A DNA stretch of 64,000 bases from an uncultured Bacteroidia bacterium (GCA_938086785.1 CALKCM010000004.1:62001-126000), one strand, 5' to 3'; shown: positions 43,007-51,817, counted from the first letter of the stretch. The notes: generated by a model from the sequence alone, not told the origin. Numbers and translations: made by a program.

Positions 43007-43492
43007 GTGTCAAATCCAATAATTAGTCTAATTGTAGCTCATGGAGAAAACTTCGAAATAGGGGCAAAGAATGATTTGATGTGGCACTTGCCAGATGATT
43101 TTAGATGGTTTGTGAAACACACCAAAGGAAAGCCCATTATTATGGGGCGCAACACTATGGAGAGTTTGCCTGGTCCCTTGAAAAATAGAACCAACATTGT
43201 ACTTACTTCTAAAGAGCACCTGCCCGAGGGCTTTGTGCCGGTGAAAAGTATGGAGGAAGCAATTGAAAAGGCGGGCTCAGTAGAAGAAGTAATGATTATT
43301 GGTGGAGGGCAAGTATATGAAAGAATGCTTCCTAAGGCGCACCGACTTTACATAACTAAAGTAGAGGCCAAATTTGATCAAGCGGATACCTTTTTCCCGA
43401 AATATGAGACCTTTAAAAACACATTTAGATCGTCCCATAGCACAGATGACAAACATAAATATAGTTTTGAATTTCAGATTTGGGAAAAGTAA
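43007..43492 (+). CDS. folA: Dihydrofolate reductase
   Basis: A 161-residue enzyme that reduces dihydrofolate to tetrahydrofolate with NADPH; it is the target of trimethoprim. It has IVAHGENFEIGAKNDLMWHLPDD (catalytic acidic residue at about 30), GRNTMESLPGPLKNR and VMIIGGGQVYERMLP (cofactor site). The start is GTG and is probably leaderless. It heads a five-gene unit with an Omp85-like protein, nadK, a nuclease-like protein and folP. The next gene overlaps it by 13 nt. Confidence 0.95.
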   Translation: MSNPIISLIVAHGENFEIGAKNDLMWHLPDDFRWFVKHTKGKPIIMGRNTMESLPGPLKNRTNIVLTSKEHLPEGFVPVKSMEEAIEKAGSVEEVMIIGGGQVYERMLPKAHRLYITKVEAKFDQADTFFPKYETFKNTFRSSHSTDDKHKYSFEFQIWEK

Positions 43493-44835
43493 AGTTAGTC
43501 TTTTGGTTTCTTCTTTTTTTTCTGGCTTATAATACTGCCCAGGCTCAAGCAGTTATAAAAAAAATTGATTACACCAATATTGAACAAACAAAAATTAGGG
43601 TAATTGAGAGAGAAATGCCCTTTGCATTGGGTGATACCTTGCTAGATATTCAGCGCACTCTTTACGAGTTTGAGAATAGAATTGTTTCTCTTGGGCTGTT
43701 TACTCAGGTAGATCTTGGCATGGTCAATGATTCTACCCTTCGGGTTAAAGCATTAGAAAAAGTTTATGTTTGGGGCTTGCCTAAATTTAGCTTAGCAGAT
43801 CCAAATTTTTCGCAATGGCTGCAAACCAAAGACATAAAGCGAATTGCACTAGGCGCCGATTTATTTGCGACAAACCTGAGAGGCTTAAAAAACCAAATAA
43901 CAATTTCGGGATTGATTGGATTTAATTCTTATGCTACCATCTTGTATGAGAAAGTACCCCAGGGCAGGGAGTGGAATCATGGTTTTTTTGTGAAGGCAGG
44001 TGCGGGTTTTAGGTCACAACAGAAAATAGGCATTACCAACGATAAACTGGTTTGGAAAAATGGAACCAACCCCTATTTGAGATATCAGAAAGTAGGTGCA
44101 GGTCTAAATTGGCGGAAGGGACTTTATAGCACCATAGGAATACAGGCAAATACTGAGTTTATAAAGATTACTCCCAATGGTTCTCCAAATACCCTCTTTA
44201 CTCAAGAGGATAGTGCCCTTAATTATTACGGATTTACAGCCCACTACACACTAGATAATCGAGTGCAGCAGCATTTTCCAGTGGCTGGATTCTACTTTAA
44301 TTCTAAAATACATTTAAAAAAAATAATTGGAAATCACACTTCTTGGACTGTTCCAGAAGTTAATATAAAGGCAAATAAATACATAAGCATACATGAAAAG
44401 TGGATTTTGAAAGCGGGCTTGATCGGAACCTATCAATTAAGGGAAAGTCCTTTTTATTATTCCACTGGTTTGGGTTTGGATAGAGATTATATCAGGGGAT
44501 ATGAGCCCTATACCTTCATTGGAAAAGGGTATATGTTGGGCAGAATATCGCTAGCTTATGGTTTGAAAAATAATAAGAAAGTAAAAATTACCGAAAGGAA
44601 GTGGTCCAAGAACTATGGGACAATGCCTTTTAGCTTGTGGTGCAGTATCTTTGCAGAGAACGGACGGATAGTAGAACCCGTTTTAGTTGGAACGACATTG
44701 GCCAATAAAAATCTGTATAGTATCGGATTCAGTTTACAAGCATTGGCCTATTACACTTCTTCATTAAGAATGGATGTTGCACTAAACAGACTAAGCCAGG
44801 TGGTAGGAAACGTATCGTTCAGAAACGCATTTTAA
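43480..44835 (+). CDS. Outer-membrane Omp85-like protein with POTRA-type N-terminus
   Basis: A 451-residue protein. The signal peptide ends near TAQAQ (residue 23), followed by one POTRA-like domain (about 25-95, IKKIDYTNIEQTKIRVIEREMPFALGD split here at its halves). A beta-barrel follows, ending in a C-terminal Phe as outer-membrane proteins do. FYYSTGLGLDRDYIRGYEPY (about 325-344) resembles the Omp85 L6-loop motif with an RGYE in place of VRGY/F. It could assist protein or lipid insertion. The only plausible start is the TTG at 43480, inside folA, indicating translational coupling. Why it sits in a folate/NAD operon is unknown. Confidence 0.72.
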   Translation: MGKVKLVFWFLLFFLAYNTAQAQAVIKKIDYTNIEQTKIRVIEREMPFALGDTLLDIQRTLYEFENRIVSLGLFTQVDLGMVNDSTLRVKALEKVYVWGLPKFSLADPNFSQWLQTKDIKRIALGADLFATNLRGLKNQITISGLIGFNSYATILYEKVPQGREWNHGFFVKAGAGFRSQQKIGITNDKLVWKNGTNPYLRYQKVGAGLNWRKGLYSTIGIQANTEFIKITPNGSPNTLFTQEDSALNYYGFTAHYTLDNRVQQHFPVAGFYFNSKIHLKKIIGNHTSWTVPEVNIKANKYISIHEKWILKAGLIGTYQLRESPFYYSTGLGLDRDYIRGYEPYTFIGKGYMLGRISLAYGLKNNKKVKITERKWSKNYGTMPFSLWCSIFAENGRIVEPVLVGTTLANKNLYSIGFSLQALAYYTSSLRMDVALNRLSQVVGNVSFRNAF

Positions 44836-44836
44836 A

Positions 44837-45715
44837 ATGAAAATAGCAGTTTTTACAAAAGGGATTGGGCAGGAAAATCATGAAAAGATTTTCTTTGAGC
44901 TAATTAAGGAACTTGACAAGGGGTCTCATGAGTTGTTCTCGACCGCGGAATTAGCTGAATATTATTCGAGCAAGGGCGCCGGGAGAGCGAACATAAATGT
45001 AATAAATCATTGTGATGCAACCCACAAACCCATCGATTTCCTTATTTGTGTTGGTGGAGATGGAACTATTTTAGATGCTTTAACTATTGTTAGAGATAGC
45101 AATATACCCGTCCTTGGAATAAATACAGGTCGCTTGGGTTTCCTGGCAAATGGACAGCTAGAAGACCTTAAATTAGTCATTTCACAACTAGAGAAAGGCA
45201 ACTATTCCCTAGATTCTAGAACCTTATTGGCCGTTGAATCTTCCGATGATCTTTTTGAATACAATTATGGGTTAAACGACTTTGTTATTCATAAAAAAGA
45301 GACCAGTAGTATGATTGTTCTTCACACCTATTTAAACGGAGAGTTTTTAAACTCCTACTGGGCGGATGGATTAATTGTAAGTACTCCAACTGGAAGTACA
45401 GGATACTCCCTAAGTTGTGGAGGTCCAATTATTTTCCCAAACTCAGAAAATTTAATCATTACGCCCATAGCTCCTCACAATTTAAATGTGAGGCCAGTTG
45501 TGGTTTCTGATAATTATGTTATCAGCTTCGAAATTGAGGGAAGAGCCAGTAATTACATGGCAGGTCTAGACTCTAGATCTTGCTCCGTTAATAGAGAGTC
45601 TCAGATAGCAGTGAGAAAAGCGGATCATAAGGTTAATTTAGTTCGATTGCCCGACGATAATTTCATGGATACTCTGCGCAGTAAATTGCATTGGGGTTTA
45701 GATAAAAGAAATTAA
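44837..45715 (+). CDS. nadK: NAD kinase
   Basis: A 292-residue enzyme that phosphorylates NAD to NADP. Motifs are GGDGTILDAL (about 74-83), NTGRLGFLAN and the long conserved ADGLIVSTPTGSTGYSLSCG (split here: ADGLIVSTP, TGSTGYSLSC). The length is normal. It starts two bases after the Omp85-like stop and is followed two bases later by the nuclease-like gene. Its product, NADP, becomes the NADPH that FolA in the same operon needs. Confidence 0.97.
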   Translation: MKIAVFTKGIGQENHEKIFFELIKELDKGSHELFSTAELAEYYSSKGAGRANINVINHCDATHKPIDFLICVGGDGTILDALTIVRDSNIPVLGINTGRLGFLANGQLEDLKLVISQLEKGNYSLDSRTLLAVESSDDLFEYNYGLNDFVIHKKETSSMIVLHTYLNGEFLNSYWADGLIVSTPTGSTGYSLSCGGPIIFPNSENLIITPIAPHNLNVRPVVVSDNYVISFEIEGRASNYMAGLDSRSCSVNRESQIAVRKADHKVNLVRLPDDNFMDTLRSKLHWGLDKRN

Positions 45716-45717
45716 AA

Positions 45718-46833
45718 ATGAGAAAAACAATACTGATATTACTTTTAGCAGTCTCTGTTCCGGCCTGTTCGCAGTCTGTTCCAACCATTGGTTCAGATAA
45801 TGAATTGGAAATTGCCACCTGGAATATAGAATGGTTTGGAAATACGCGATCAGGACCCAGTGATGAAACGAAACAGTTCAACAACATTAAAAACGTAATT
45901 GAACGCACCCAAATTGATGTTTGGGGTGTGCAAGAGGTTTCTTACGAAACGGCTTGGAACAATTTAACCAGCAGTTTAACCAATTATAGTGGAGTGCTCT
46001 CTACTTGGTCTCAAACGCAAAAAACAGGCCTATTATTCAATAATAAAAAGTTTAAATTCCTTTACCAAAAGCATATCCTTGCCGTGTATGAATACGAATT
46101 TGCCAGCGGTAGATTGCCATTAGAAGTAGCTTTAGAATATGCTCATGACAATGTGATTGATACCTGTTACTTTTTTGTATTGCACATGAAAGCAAATACC
46201 GGGAGCAGTAGCAACAAAGCCTTGGCTTTAAGCAGAAGAAAAACAGCTGCGGATGGTTTAAAGGATTACTTAGATAAAGGATTTAAGGACAAATACTTTT
46301 TTGTTATCGGCGATTGGAATGACGATGTAGATAAAAGCATTTATAATAACCAAAACACTCCCTTCGCACAGTTTTTAGCAGATACGGGCCGTTACTTTTT
46401 TGCGTCTAAAATTCTCACCGATGCAGGCAAGAGATCTACAGTAAATTATTCCAATGTAATTGATCATATATGTGCTTCAAAGAATTCAAAAAAAGGGTTT
46501 GAAGCCCAGAGCAATGTTGATGTTCTACGCCTGGATAATTATATCTCAAGCTACGGTTCTACGACATCAGACCATTATCCCGTTTATCTTAAGCTAAATC
46601 CAAAGCAATGGGAAGTAGAATCAAATGCATCCACTCATACCATTGAGAATAGTGCAGATGTATTTTGGGATGGGGAACACCTAGTAATTCCTTTTAATTA
46701 CAATCACCTGCAGTTTTTTGGATTGGATGGAAAAGAGCTCTCAGAAGATGTACTCCCCACCAACCAGCTTTTGATATATTCCTTTATGGCTAACAAAAGC
46801 TTATATACAGGCAAGTTCATTATTCAAAATTAA
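45718..46833 (+). CDS. Exported endonuclease/exonuclease/phosphatase (EEP) protein
   Basis: A 371-residue protein with an N-terminal signal (about 1-20) and an EEP fold: IATWNIEWFG (Asn/Glu of the first motif), VWGVQEVS, FVIGDWNDDVD and TTSDHYPVYLK supply the metal and catalytic residues. Members are nucleases or phosphodiesterases. The last 65 or so residues (from about 305) form a beta-rich tail ending LYTGKFIIQN that looks like a T9SS sorting domain. VPAC at the signal end could instead be a poor lipobox. It is probably outside the cell. It overlaps folP by 1 nt. Confidence 0.82.
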   Translation: MRKTILILLLAVSVPACSQSVPTIGSDNELEIATWNIEWFGNTRSGPSDETKQFNNIKNVIERTQIDVWGVQEVSYETAWNNLTSSLTNYSGVLSTWSQTQKTGLLFNNKKFKFLYQKHILAVYEYEFASGRLPLEVALEYAHDNVIDTCYFFVLHMKANTGSSSNKALALSRRKTAADGLKDYLDKGFKDKYFFVIGDWNDDVDKSIYNNQNTPFAQFLADTGRYFFASKILTDAGKRSTVNYSNVIDHICASKNSKKGFEAQSNVDVLRLDNYISSYGSTTSDHYPVYLKLNPKQWEVESNASTHTIENSADVFWDGEHLVIPFNYNHLQFFGLDGKELSEDVLPTNQLLIYSFMANKSLYTGKFIIQN

Positions 46834-47657
46834 TGACTGTTCTTAGGAGCAAACATAGATTATTCACCATTGATACTCCCAAAGTCATGGGAATTTTAAA
46901 CTGCACTCCAGATAGTTTTTATAAAGAAAGCAGAGTAAATAGTGAGAGTGTATTAGAAATAGCTGCTCAAATGCTCGAAGAAGGAGCAGATATTTTAGAT
47001 TTAGGAGGCCAGAGTACCAGGCCAGGTGCTCAGCAGATAGGGGAAACTGTCGAAATAGACCGAGTGGTTCCTATCATAGAGATGCTCCGAAAGTCCTTTC
47101 CTAAAGCATGGCTAAGTATCGATACCTATTATGCCTCTGTGGCCAAAGCTGCAGTAGAGGCTGGTGCAGATATGGTCAATGATATTTCAGCTGGTTTAGA
47201 TGATCCCAATATGCTTTCAACTGTTTCAAAACTAGATGTTCCGTACATTGCTATGCATAAAAAAGGGAGCCCCGAAACCATGCAGGATAAGCCCAACTAT
47301 GATAATCCGTGCAAAGAGATTATAGATTTCTTCGTTCAACAATTAAAAGCAATAAAGTCTGCTGGAATCAAAGACTGCATTTTAGATCCTGGTTTTGGTT
47401 TTGGCAAGAGTGTGGAACATAATTTTAGAATAGTAAAAGAATTGAATAGCTTTAATATGTTCGAAGAGCCTCTTCTGGTGGGTTTTTCACGGAAAAGTAT
47501 GATATATCGATCGTTAAATATTAAACCCAACGAGGCTTTAAATGGCACTACATTTTTACATGCAATCGCGCTTCAAAAAGGTGCTTCAATTTTACGTGTT
47601 CACGATGTGAAAGAAGCCCGAGAGTGTATTCAACTCAATGCTTTACTGAATAAATAA
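46833..47657 (+). CDS. folP: Dihydropteroate synthase
   Basis: A 274-residue TIM-barrel enzyme joining 4-aminobenzoate to dihydropterin pyrophosphate; it is the sulfonamide target. Motifs are MGILNCTPDSF (pterin loop), LGGQSTRPGAQ, DTYYASVAKAAVEAGADMVNDIS, MHKKGSPETMQ, LDPGFGFGK and VGFSRKS. The start ATG shares its A with the upstream stop (TAATG). With folA it gives this operon two steps of folate synthesis; pabA, which supplies the aminobenzoate side, is at 54860. Confidence 0.96.
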   Translation: MTVLRSKHRLFTIDTPKVMGILNCTPDSFYKESRVNSESVLEIAAQMLEEGADILDLGGQSTRPGAQQIGETVEIDRVVPIIEMLRKSFPKAWLSIDTYYASVAKAAVEAGADMVNDISAGLDDPNMLSTVSKLDVPYIAMHKKGSPETMQDKPNYDNPCKEIIDFFVQQLKAIKSAGIKDCILDPGFGFGKSVEHNFRIVKELNSFNMFEEPLLVGFSRKSMIYRSLNIKPNEALNGTTFLHAIALQKGASILRVHDVKEARECIQLNALLNK

Positions 47658-47730
47658 ACTGCGTTTTAATTTATTTCTTCCAAGGATTAAAACTTGGCAT
47701 TTTGCGACGGTAAAAAAACATAAAAGAGAG

Positions 47731-47738
47731 TATCTTTG
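47731..47738 (+). promoter_or_regulatory. -7 element (TATCTTTG) of the small ORF/YugP unit
   Basis: A perfect match 22 nt before the ATG at 47761. It supports the small ORF being a real first gene. Confidence 0.55.
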
Positions 47739-47760
47739 TTTACTTGCTCAATTATATAGT

Positions 47761-47916
47761 ATGGAAGTATTAAAAAAAATGTGGGGCTACTTGATCTTTA
47801 AAAAGCAAAGCGGTCCAAAAAGTTTCAATTTAAAAATGATGCATGGAATCAATAGAATAAGTATTTTTATGTTTTTAGCCGGTGTTATTTACATGATTAT
47901 TCGATTCTCAAAATGA
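47761..47916 (+). CDS. 51-residue membrane protein, probable DUF6728-type
   Basis: A short gene: ATG at 47761, TGA at 47914-47916. The peptide begins MEVLKKMWGYLIFKK, has a middle FNLKMMHGINRISIF and one membrane helix (about 33-48, FMFLAGVIYMIIRF). The MMHGINRIS plus single-helix pattern is like small Bacteroidota proteins I recall as DUF6728; that name is from memory and less certain than the ORF. Support for it being real is the -7 box upstream and the ATGA overlap with the zinc peptidase that follows. Function is unknown; it could modulate the adjacent membrane peptidase. Confidence 0.72.
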   Translation: MEVLKKMWGYLIFKKQSGPKSFNLKMMHGINRISIFMFLAGVIYMIIRFSK

Positions 47917-48605
47917 GTCTGGGGTACCTCGTCATATTTGGAATCTTTGCTTTACTAAGTTCTCTAGTGAGTAAGAGACTGAAGGCAAAATTTAAAAAGT
48001 ATTCACAGGTACACCTAAGTAATGGTTTAAGTGGCAAGGAAATTGCCGAAAGAATGCTTGCGGCTCATGGAATTGTAAATGTAAAAATTACTCAGGTAGC
48101 CGGATCCTTAACCGATCACTACAATCCTATAAATAGGACCGTAAATTTAAGCGAAAGCGTATATTTTGGAAAAAATGCAGCCAGTGCAGCGGTCTCTGCC
48201 CATGAGTGTGGTCATGCTGTTCAGCATGCAACAGCCTACAGTATGCTCAGTTTAAGAAGTAAATTGGTGCCAATTCAAAATATAAGTGGACGCATCCTTA
48301 ATATAGTTATCTTCTTTGGCGGGTTCCTTGGAGTAGGAATGAATTCTGGTGTGCTTGGTTTAACCGTAATTGTAGCCTGTTATGCAGTCTTAACTCTGTT
48401 TTCATTAGTGACCCTGCCGGTAGAGTTTGATGCAAGTAAAAGAGCGCTGGTATGGATGGAGACTCATGCTCTTGTGAACGAGCAAGAACTGGCTGGTGCT
48501 AAAGACGCACTTAAATGGGCAGCACTAACATATGTTGTCGCAGCACTTGCCTCGGCAGTTACTTTTTTGTATTTTCTCTTTAGGTTAATGAACGCAAGGA
48601 GATAG
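47913..48605 (+). CDS. YugP-type zinc metallopeptidase, membrane-bound
   Basis: A 230-residue membrane metalloprotease of the neutral zinc YugP family. An N-terminal helix (about 1-18) leads to a soluble segment with the zinc motif HECGH (97-101), and two or three further helices close the protein (about 120-165 and 205-225). The glutamate of the gluzincin-like site and the following HAVQHATAY match family members. Substrates are unknown. It is translationally coupled to the 51-residue membrane protein (4-nt overlap). Confidence 0.88.
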   Translation: MSLGYLVIFGIFALLSSLVSKRLKAKFKKYSQVHLSNGLSGKEIAERMLAAHGIVNVKITQVAGSLTDHYNPINRTVNLSESVYFGKNAASAAVSAHECGHAVQHATAYSMLSLRSKLVPIQNISGRILNIVIFFGGFLGVGMNSGVLGLTVIVACYAVLTLFSLVTLPVEFDASKRALVWMETHALVNEQELAGAKDALKWAALTYVVAALASAVTFLYFLFRLMNARR

Positions 48606-48610
48606 GGCAT

Positions 48611-49918
48611 ATGATGAAAGCAAAACACATCGTTTTTTTTGGTTTGTTTTTGGCGTCATTTAATCTGTTTAGCCAGACTTTAAATCTTCCTTTAAATTTA
48701 AGAGTAGAGGATGCAGAGTTTACACGACTGAAATACATTACCAATATGTTTTACCTCAAAGGTGATCAGGTATCAAATCCCTTGGATATTAATTCGGCAA
48801 AAGAGAAAGATAGTGCCCAATGGAAGCATGTGATTTTGCCCAAAGGGAATTTTCCTTATGTCATGGGTTATGGCTATTTATTTAATGGGGCGGTCACGGA
48901 TCCTTTCACTGGAAACAAAACGCTGTTCTTATCATCAAATCCAAGGTACAACAACTTTCTCTCACTCATTTGGGTAGACCAAAATCACAATTTTGATTTT
49001 ACTGACGATGGTGATCCAGATACCATGAAAAGAGATCAGCCAGTTATTATTCATTTTTCAAATAATCCAAAAGGATATCAAATTGAATTGAAAAGAATAT
49101 ACCGAACAGATAAAAACAGCTTAATGTTGCATCTAAACGATGATAAAATTGTGAAACCAATTTTAGGCGGCAGATCTCATCATGGGTCATCTGCTTCTTA
49201 TTATACCAAACGGCTAAATGTTTTAGGCGCCAGATATAGCAATGGATATGACAGTTTTACCATAGGTGTAAAGGATGTGAATTGCAACGGTATATATGGG
49301 GACGAGGGTGTGGATGAAGTGATGGTTGGTGGGTATCATGAGGTATTAAAAAATTTGAATGCTGTAAAATGCGGAGTAGATGGAAAGGCTTATCTCGAAC
49401 GATTTAACATAGCATATAAAGTAAAATACATAGATCCAAAGGGCCATGGCATACAATTATTTAGAGATACCGCCGCCAAGTTAAAATTTTCTTTGAATAT
49501 TGGAGAAAAGATACCGCGCTTTAAGTTTTGCGTTCCGGAGAAGCGGAAAATGAAGCGCCATAGAATTAGAAAATTTAAGGGAGAGTATACCTTTATTTAT
49601 ATTTGGCGAGCTTTTTCGCCTCAATATACGAGAGATAGTGCGTCTTTTCATGCTTTAGGAAGGCGCTCCAATGAAGATTTAAATTTAATTTCATTGAACC
49701 ATGGAGGCGGTGGAAATTACATTAAGTATTATACAAAACTCTATAAGACAAATATGGTTAGTGGCTTTGCAACCAACTATACAATTGAACGTTTAAAATT
49801 AAATACCGTACCCACAGGGATCTTATTAGATGCCCATCAGCGGGTAATTGCTTCAGGAATAAGACCTGCTTTGGTGAGAAATGCGATTGAAAAGCACAAA
49901 AGATCGCTCGATCATTAG
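48611..49918 (+). CDS. Exported protein with thioredoxin-like C-terminal domain lacking cysteines
   Basis: A 435-residue secreted protein. The signal peptide ends about residue 22 (FNLFSQ). A long middle region of unknown type contains calcium-site-like acidic loops (DQNHNFDFTDDGDPD; DVNCNGIYGDEGVDE). The last 130 residues resemble a thioredoxin/TlpA fold: YTFIYIWRAFSPQY where a CxxC would sit, and TVPTGILLDAHQRVIASGI with the cis-proline strand. The active-site cysteines are absent, so it cannot be an ordinary disulfide enzyme. The fold is judged by pattern only. It starts 5 nt after the YugP gene, probably in the same transcript. Confidence 0.6.
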   Translation: MMKAKHIVFFGLFLASFNLFSQTLNLPLNLRVEDAEFTRLKYITNMFYLKGDQVSNPLDINSAKEKDSAQWKHVILPKGNFPYVMGYGYLFNGAVTDPFTGNKTLFLSSNPRYNNFLSLIWVDQNHNFDFTDDGDPDTMKRDQPVIIHFSNNPKGYQIELKRIYRTDKNSLMLHLNDDKIVKPILGGRSHHGSSASYYTKRLNVLGARYSNGYDSFTIGVKDVNCNGIYGDEGVDEVMVGGYHEVLKNLNAVKCGVDGKAYLERFNIAYKVKYIDPKGHGIQLFRDTAAKLKFSLNIGEKIPRFKFCVPEKRKMKRHRIRKFKGEYTFIYIWRAFSPQYTRDSASFHALGRRSNEDLNLISLNHGGGGNYIKYYTKLYKTNMVSGFATNYTIERLKLNTVPTGILLDAHQRVIASGIRPALVRNAIEKHKRSLDH

Positions 49919-49977
49919 TTTTATCCCAGTGATTTAAATCTTTATCCATTTTAAGAGACTAATTTATGATTTCATTG

Positions 49978-49985
49978 TACTTTTG
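49978..49985 (+). promoter_or_regulatory. -7 element (TACTTTTG) of the second subtilase
   Basis: A perfect match 22 nt before the ATG at 50008. Confidence 0.55.
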
Positions 49986-50007
49986 AACTTTAAGAAAATC
50001 GTATAAA

Positions 50008-51591
50008 ATGAAAGTTGTCATATATTCTCTAATATCATGTGTGTTGTTAAGTTTCGCCCAAGAAGCTTATTCGCAGTCAGAGCAACCAGCAAAAGATTGG
50101 TTTCTTCAAGAACCATCAAAAAAAGTAAACGGAATTGATTTAGACCGCGCCTATAAATTTTTGAATGGTAAAACTCCAACTCCAATCACAGTTTGTGTAA
50201 TGGATGGAGGAACAGATATTGAGCATGAAGACTTGATTAACGTATTATGGCACAACCCTGCAGAAATTCCTTTTAATGGGATAGATGACGATAATAATGG
50301 GTATATCGATGATACCGTCGGCTGGAACTTTATTGGAGGGGCTGATGGTTCCATGATTGGAAGCGATAATTTAGAGAAAACGCGATTGTACCGTAAACTA
50401 TCCAAAGAATTTAAAGACAATTTAACAGCTGAAGATATCAATGATCCTGTTCAAAGTAAGCGATATGCATTCTACCAATCTCTTAAGGGATCCATTTCAA
50501 AAGATTTAGCCAAATACACCCAGTTTTCTGATGGCTATGGAGGAATGTTAGAAAAGCTCGACCAAATAAAAGAATTAACTAAAAGTGATGATCCTAATGC
50601 AGTGCAAATTAAAACCGCTACAAAGGGCACCGATTTAGAAAAAATGGGAATGTCCATGGCCTCCAATATGAATGGTGCTTCCTTTGAGCAGACCTATACC
50701 CAAATAAAATCTACTTATGAATACTTTCAAAAAAATGTAAACTACTATTTAAATGTTGATTTTGACCCCAGATCTATCGTAGGAGACGATTATTCTAACT
50801 CCCGGGAGCAATATTACGGAAATAACAATGTAGCAGGGCCAGATGCGGGTCATGGAACGCATGTTGCCGGAATTATTGCTGCGGATAGAACGAATGCCAT
50901 AGGAATGAACGGTGTTTCCAATGCCGCAAAAATAATGGTAGTTAGAGTGGTTCCCGATGGAGATGAAAGAGACAAAGACGTTGCCAATGGAATTCGATAT
51001 GCCGTAGATAACGGAGCTAAAATCATAAATATGAGCTTTGGAAAGTCATTCAGTTGGGATAAAGCAGTAGTAAATGAAGCCGTTAAATATGCAGAGTCCA
51101 AAAATGTTTTATTGGTTCATGCTGCAGGTAATGATAATAAAAATAACGACTTAAAACCAAACTATCCAAACGATAGTTTAGGCAATGCCTTTGCCAAGAA
51201 CTGGTTAGAGATTGGTGCTAGCACCCCTTGGTGCAAAAAGCTGCCAGCAGATTTTAGCAACTATGGAATAAATCAGGTAGATATTTTTGCGCCCGGATAC
51301 CAAATATATAGTTCTACGCCAGACAATAATTACGAGTTTTTTAATGGAACAAGTATGGCATCTCCGGTAACTGCTGGTTTGGCTGCTTTAATTTGGAGTT
51401 ACTATCCAAACCTTACTGCAGTGCAAGTAAGACAGATTATTATGGAAAGCGGTATCAAGCATAAAAACAAAGTTCCTGTGCCAGGCGACGGCAAAAAAAC
51501 GGTTAAGGCTAGATTTACAAAACTGAGTGTGACCGGTAAAGTTATCAATGCCTACAATGCAGTAAAACTTGCCGATAAGATATCCCAGTAA
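50008..51591 (+). CDS. Exported subtilisin-like serine protease (S8), no T9SS tail
   Basis: A 527-residue exported protease. The signal peptide ends at about residue 23 (EAYSQ). The triad is Asp66 (VCVMDGGTD), His282 (GHGTHVAGI) and Ser449 (FNGTSMASPVTAG). Between Asp and His there is an insertion of about 150 residues, largely helical and charged, that is absent from classical subtilisins but seen in many Bacteroidota S8 proteins. Unlike the protease at 40737 it ends right after the catalytic domain (AYNAVKLADKISQ), so it probably stays in the periplasm. No pro-peptide is obvious. Confidence 0.92.
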   Translation: MKVVIYSLISCVLLSFAQEAYSQSEQPAKDWFLQEPSKKVNGIDLDRAYKFLNGKTPTPITVCVMDGGTDIEHEDLINVLWHNPAEIPFNGIDDDNNGYIDDTVGWNFIGGADGSMIGSDNLEKTRLYRKLSKEFKDNLTAEDINDPVQSKRYAFYQSLKGSISKDLAKYTQFSDGYGGMLEKLDQIKELTKSDDPNAVQIKTATKGTDLEKMGMSMASNMNGASFEQTYTQIKSTYEYFQKNVNYYLNVDFDPRSIVGDDYSNSREQYYGNNNVAGPDAGHGTHVAGIIAADRTNAIGMNGVSNAAKIMVVRVVPDGDERDKDVANGIRYAVDNGAKIINMSFGKSFSWDKAVVNEAVKYAESKNVLLVHAAGNDNKNNDLKPNYPNDSLGNAFAKNWLEIGASTPWCKKLPADFSNYGINQVDIFAPGYQIYSSTPDNNYEFFNGTSMASPVTAGLAALIWSYYPNLTAVQVRQIIMESGIKHKNKVPVPGDGKKTVKARFTKLSVTGKVINAYNAVKLADKISQ

Positions 51592-51661
51592 TATTTGTTA
51601 AAAAAGATTTTATTAGTTCATCTTTTTTTAAGAGATTTGAACCATAGTAAAAGACAGCCAT

Positions 51662-51817
51662 ATGGAAGCGCAAAATAGCAATCAAGAAACGACGAAAATT
51701 TATAAAAATGGCAAGCCAGGTTGGTTTTGGCCAGTACTTTTATTCCTAATGATAGCAGGTTGGCTTGGGTTCTATTTGCTTTGCTGCGATGGAATGTACG
51801 GCGGTTCTACCCTTTAG
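51662..51817 (+). CDS. 51-residue single-span membrane protein, unknown
   Basis: A short ORF, ATG at 51662 to TAG at 51815-51817. The sequence has a polar head (MEAQNSNQETTKIYKNGK), PGWFWPVLLFLM and a helix to FYLLCC, then DGMYGGSTL. One membrane segment (about 21-40) and a vicinal CysCys are the only marks. An AGATTTG-containing sequence about 24 nt upstream is one base from the -7 consensus. I do not recognise a family; the gene is plausible rather than proven. Confidence 0.5.
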   Translation: MEAQNSNQETTKIYKNGKPGWFWPVLLFLMIAGWLGFYLLCCDGMYGGSTL

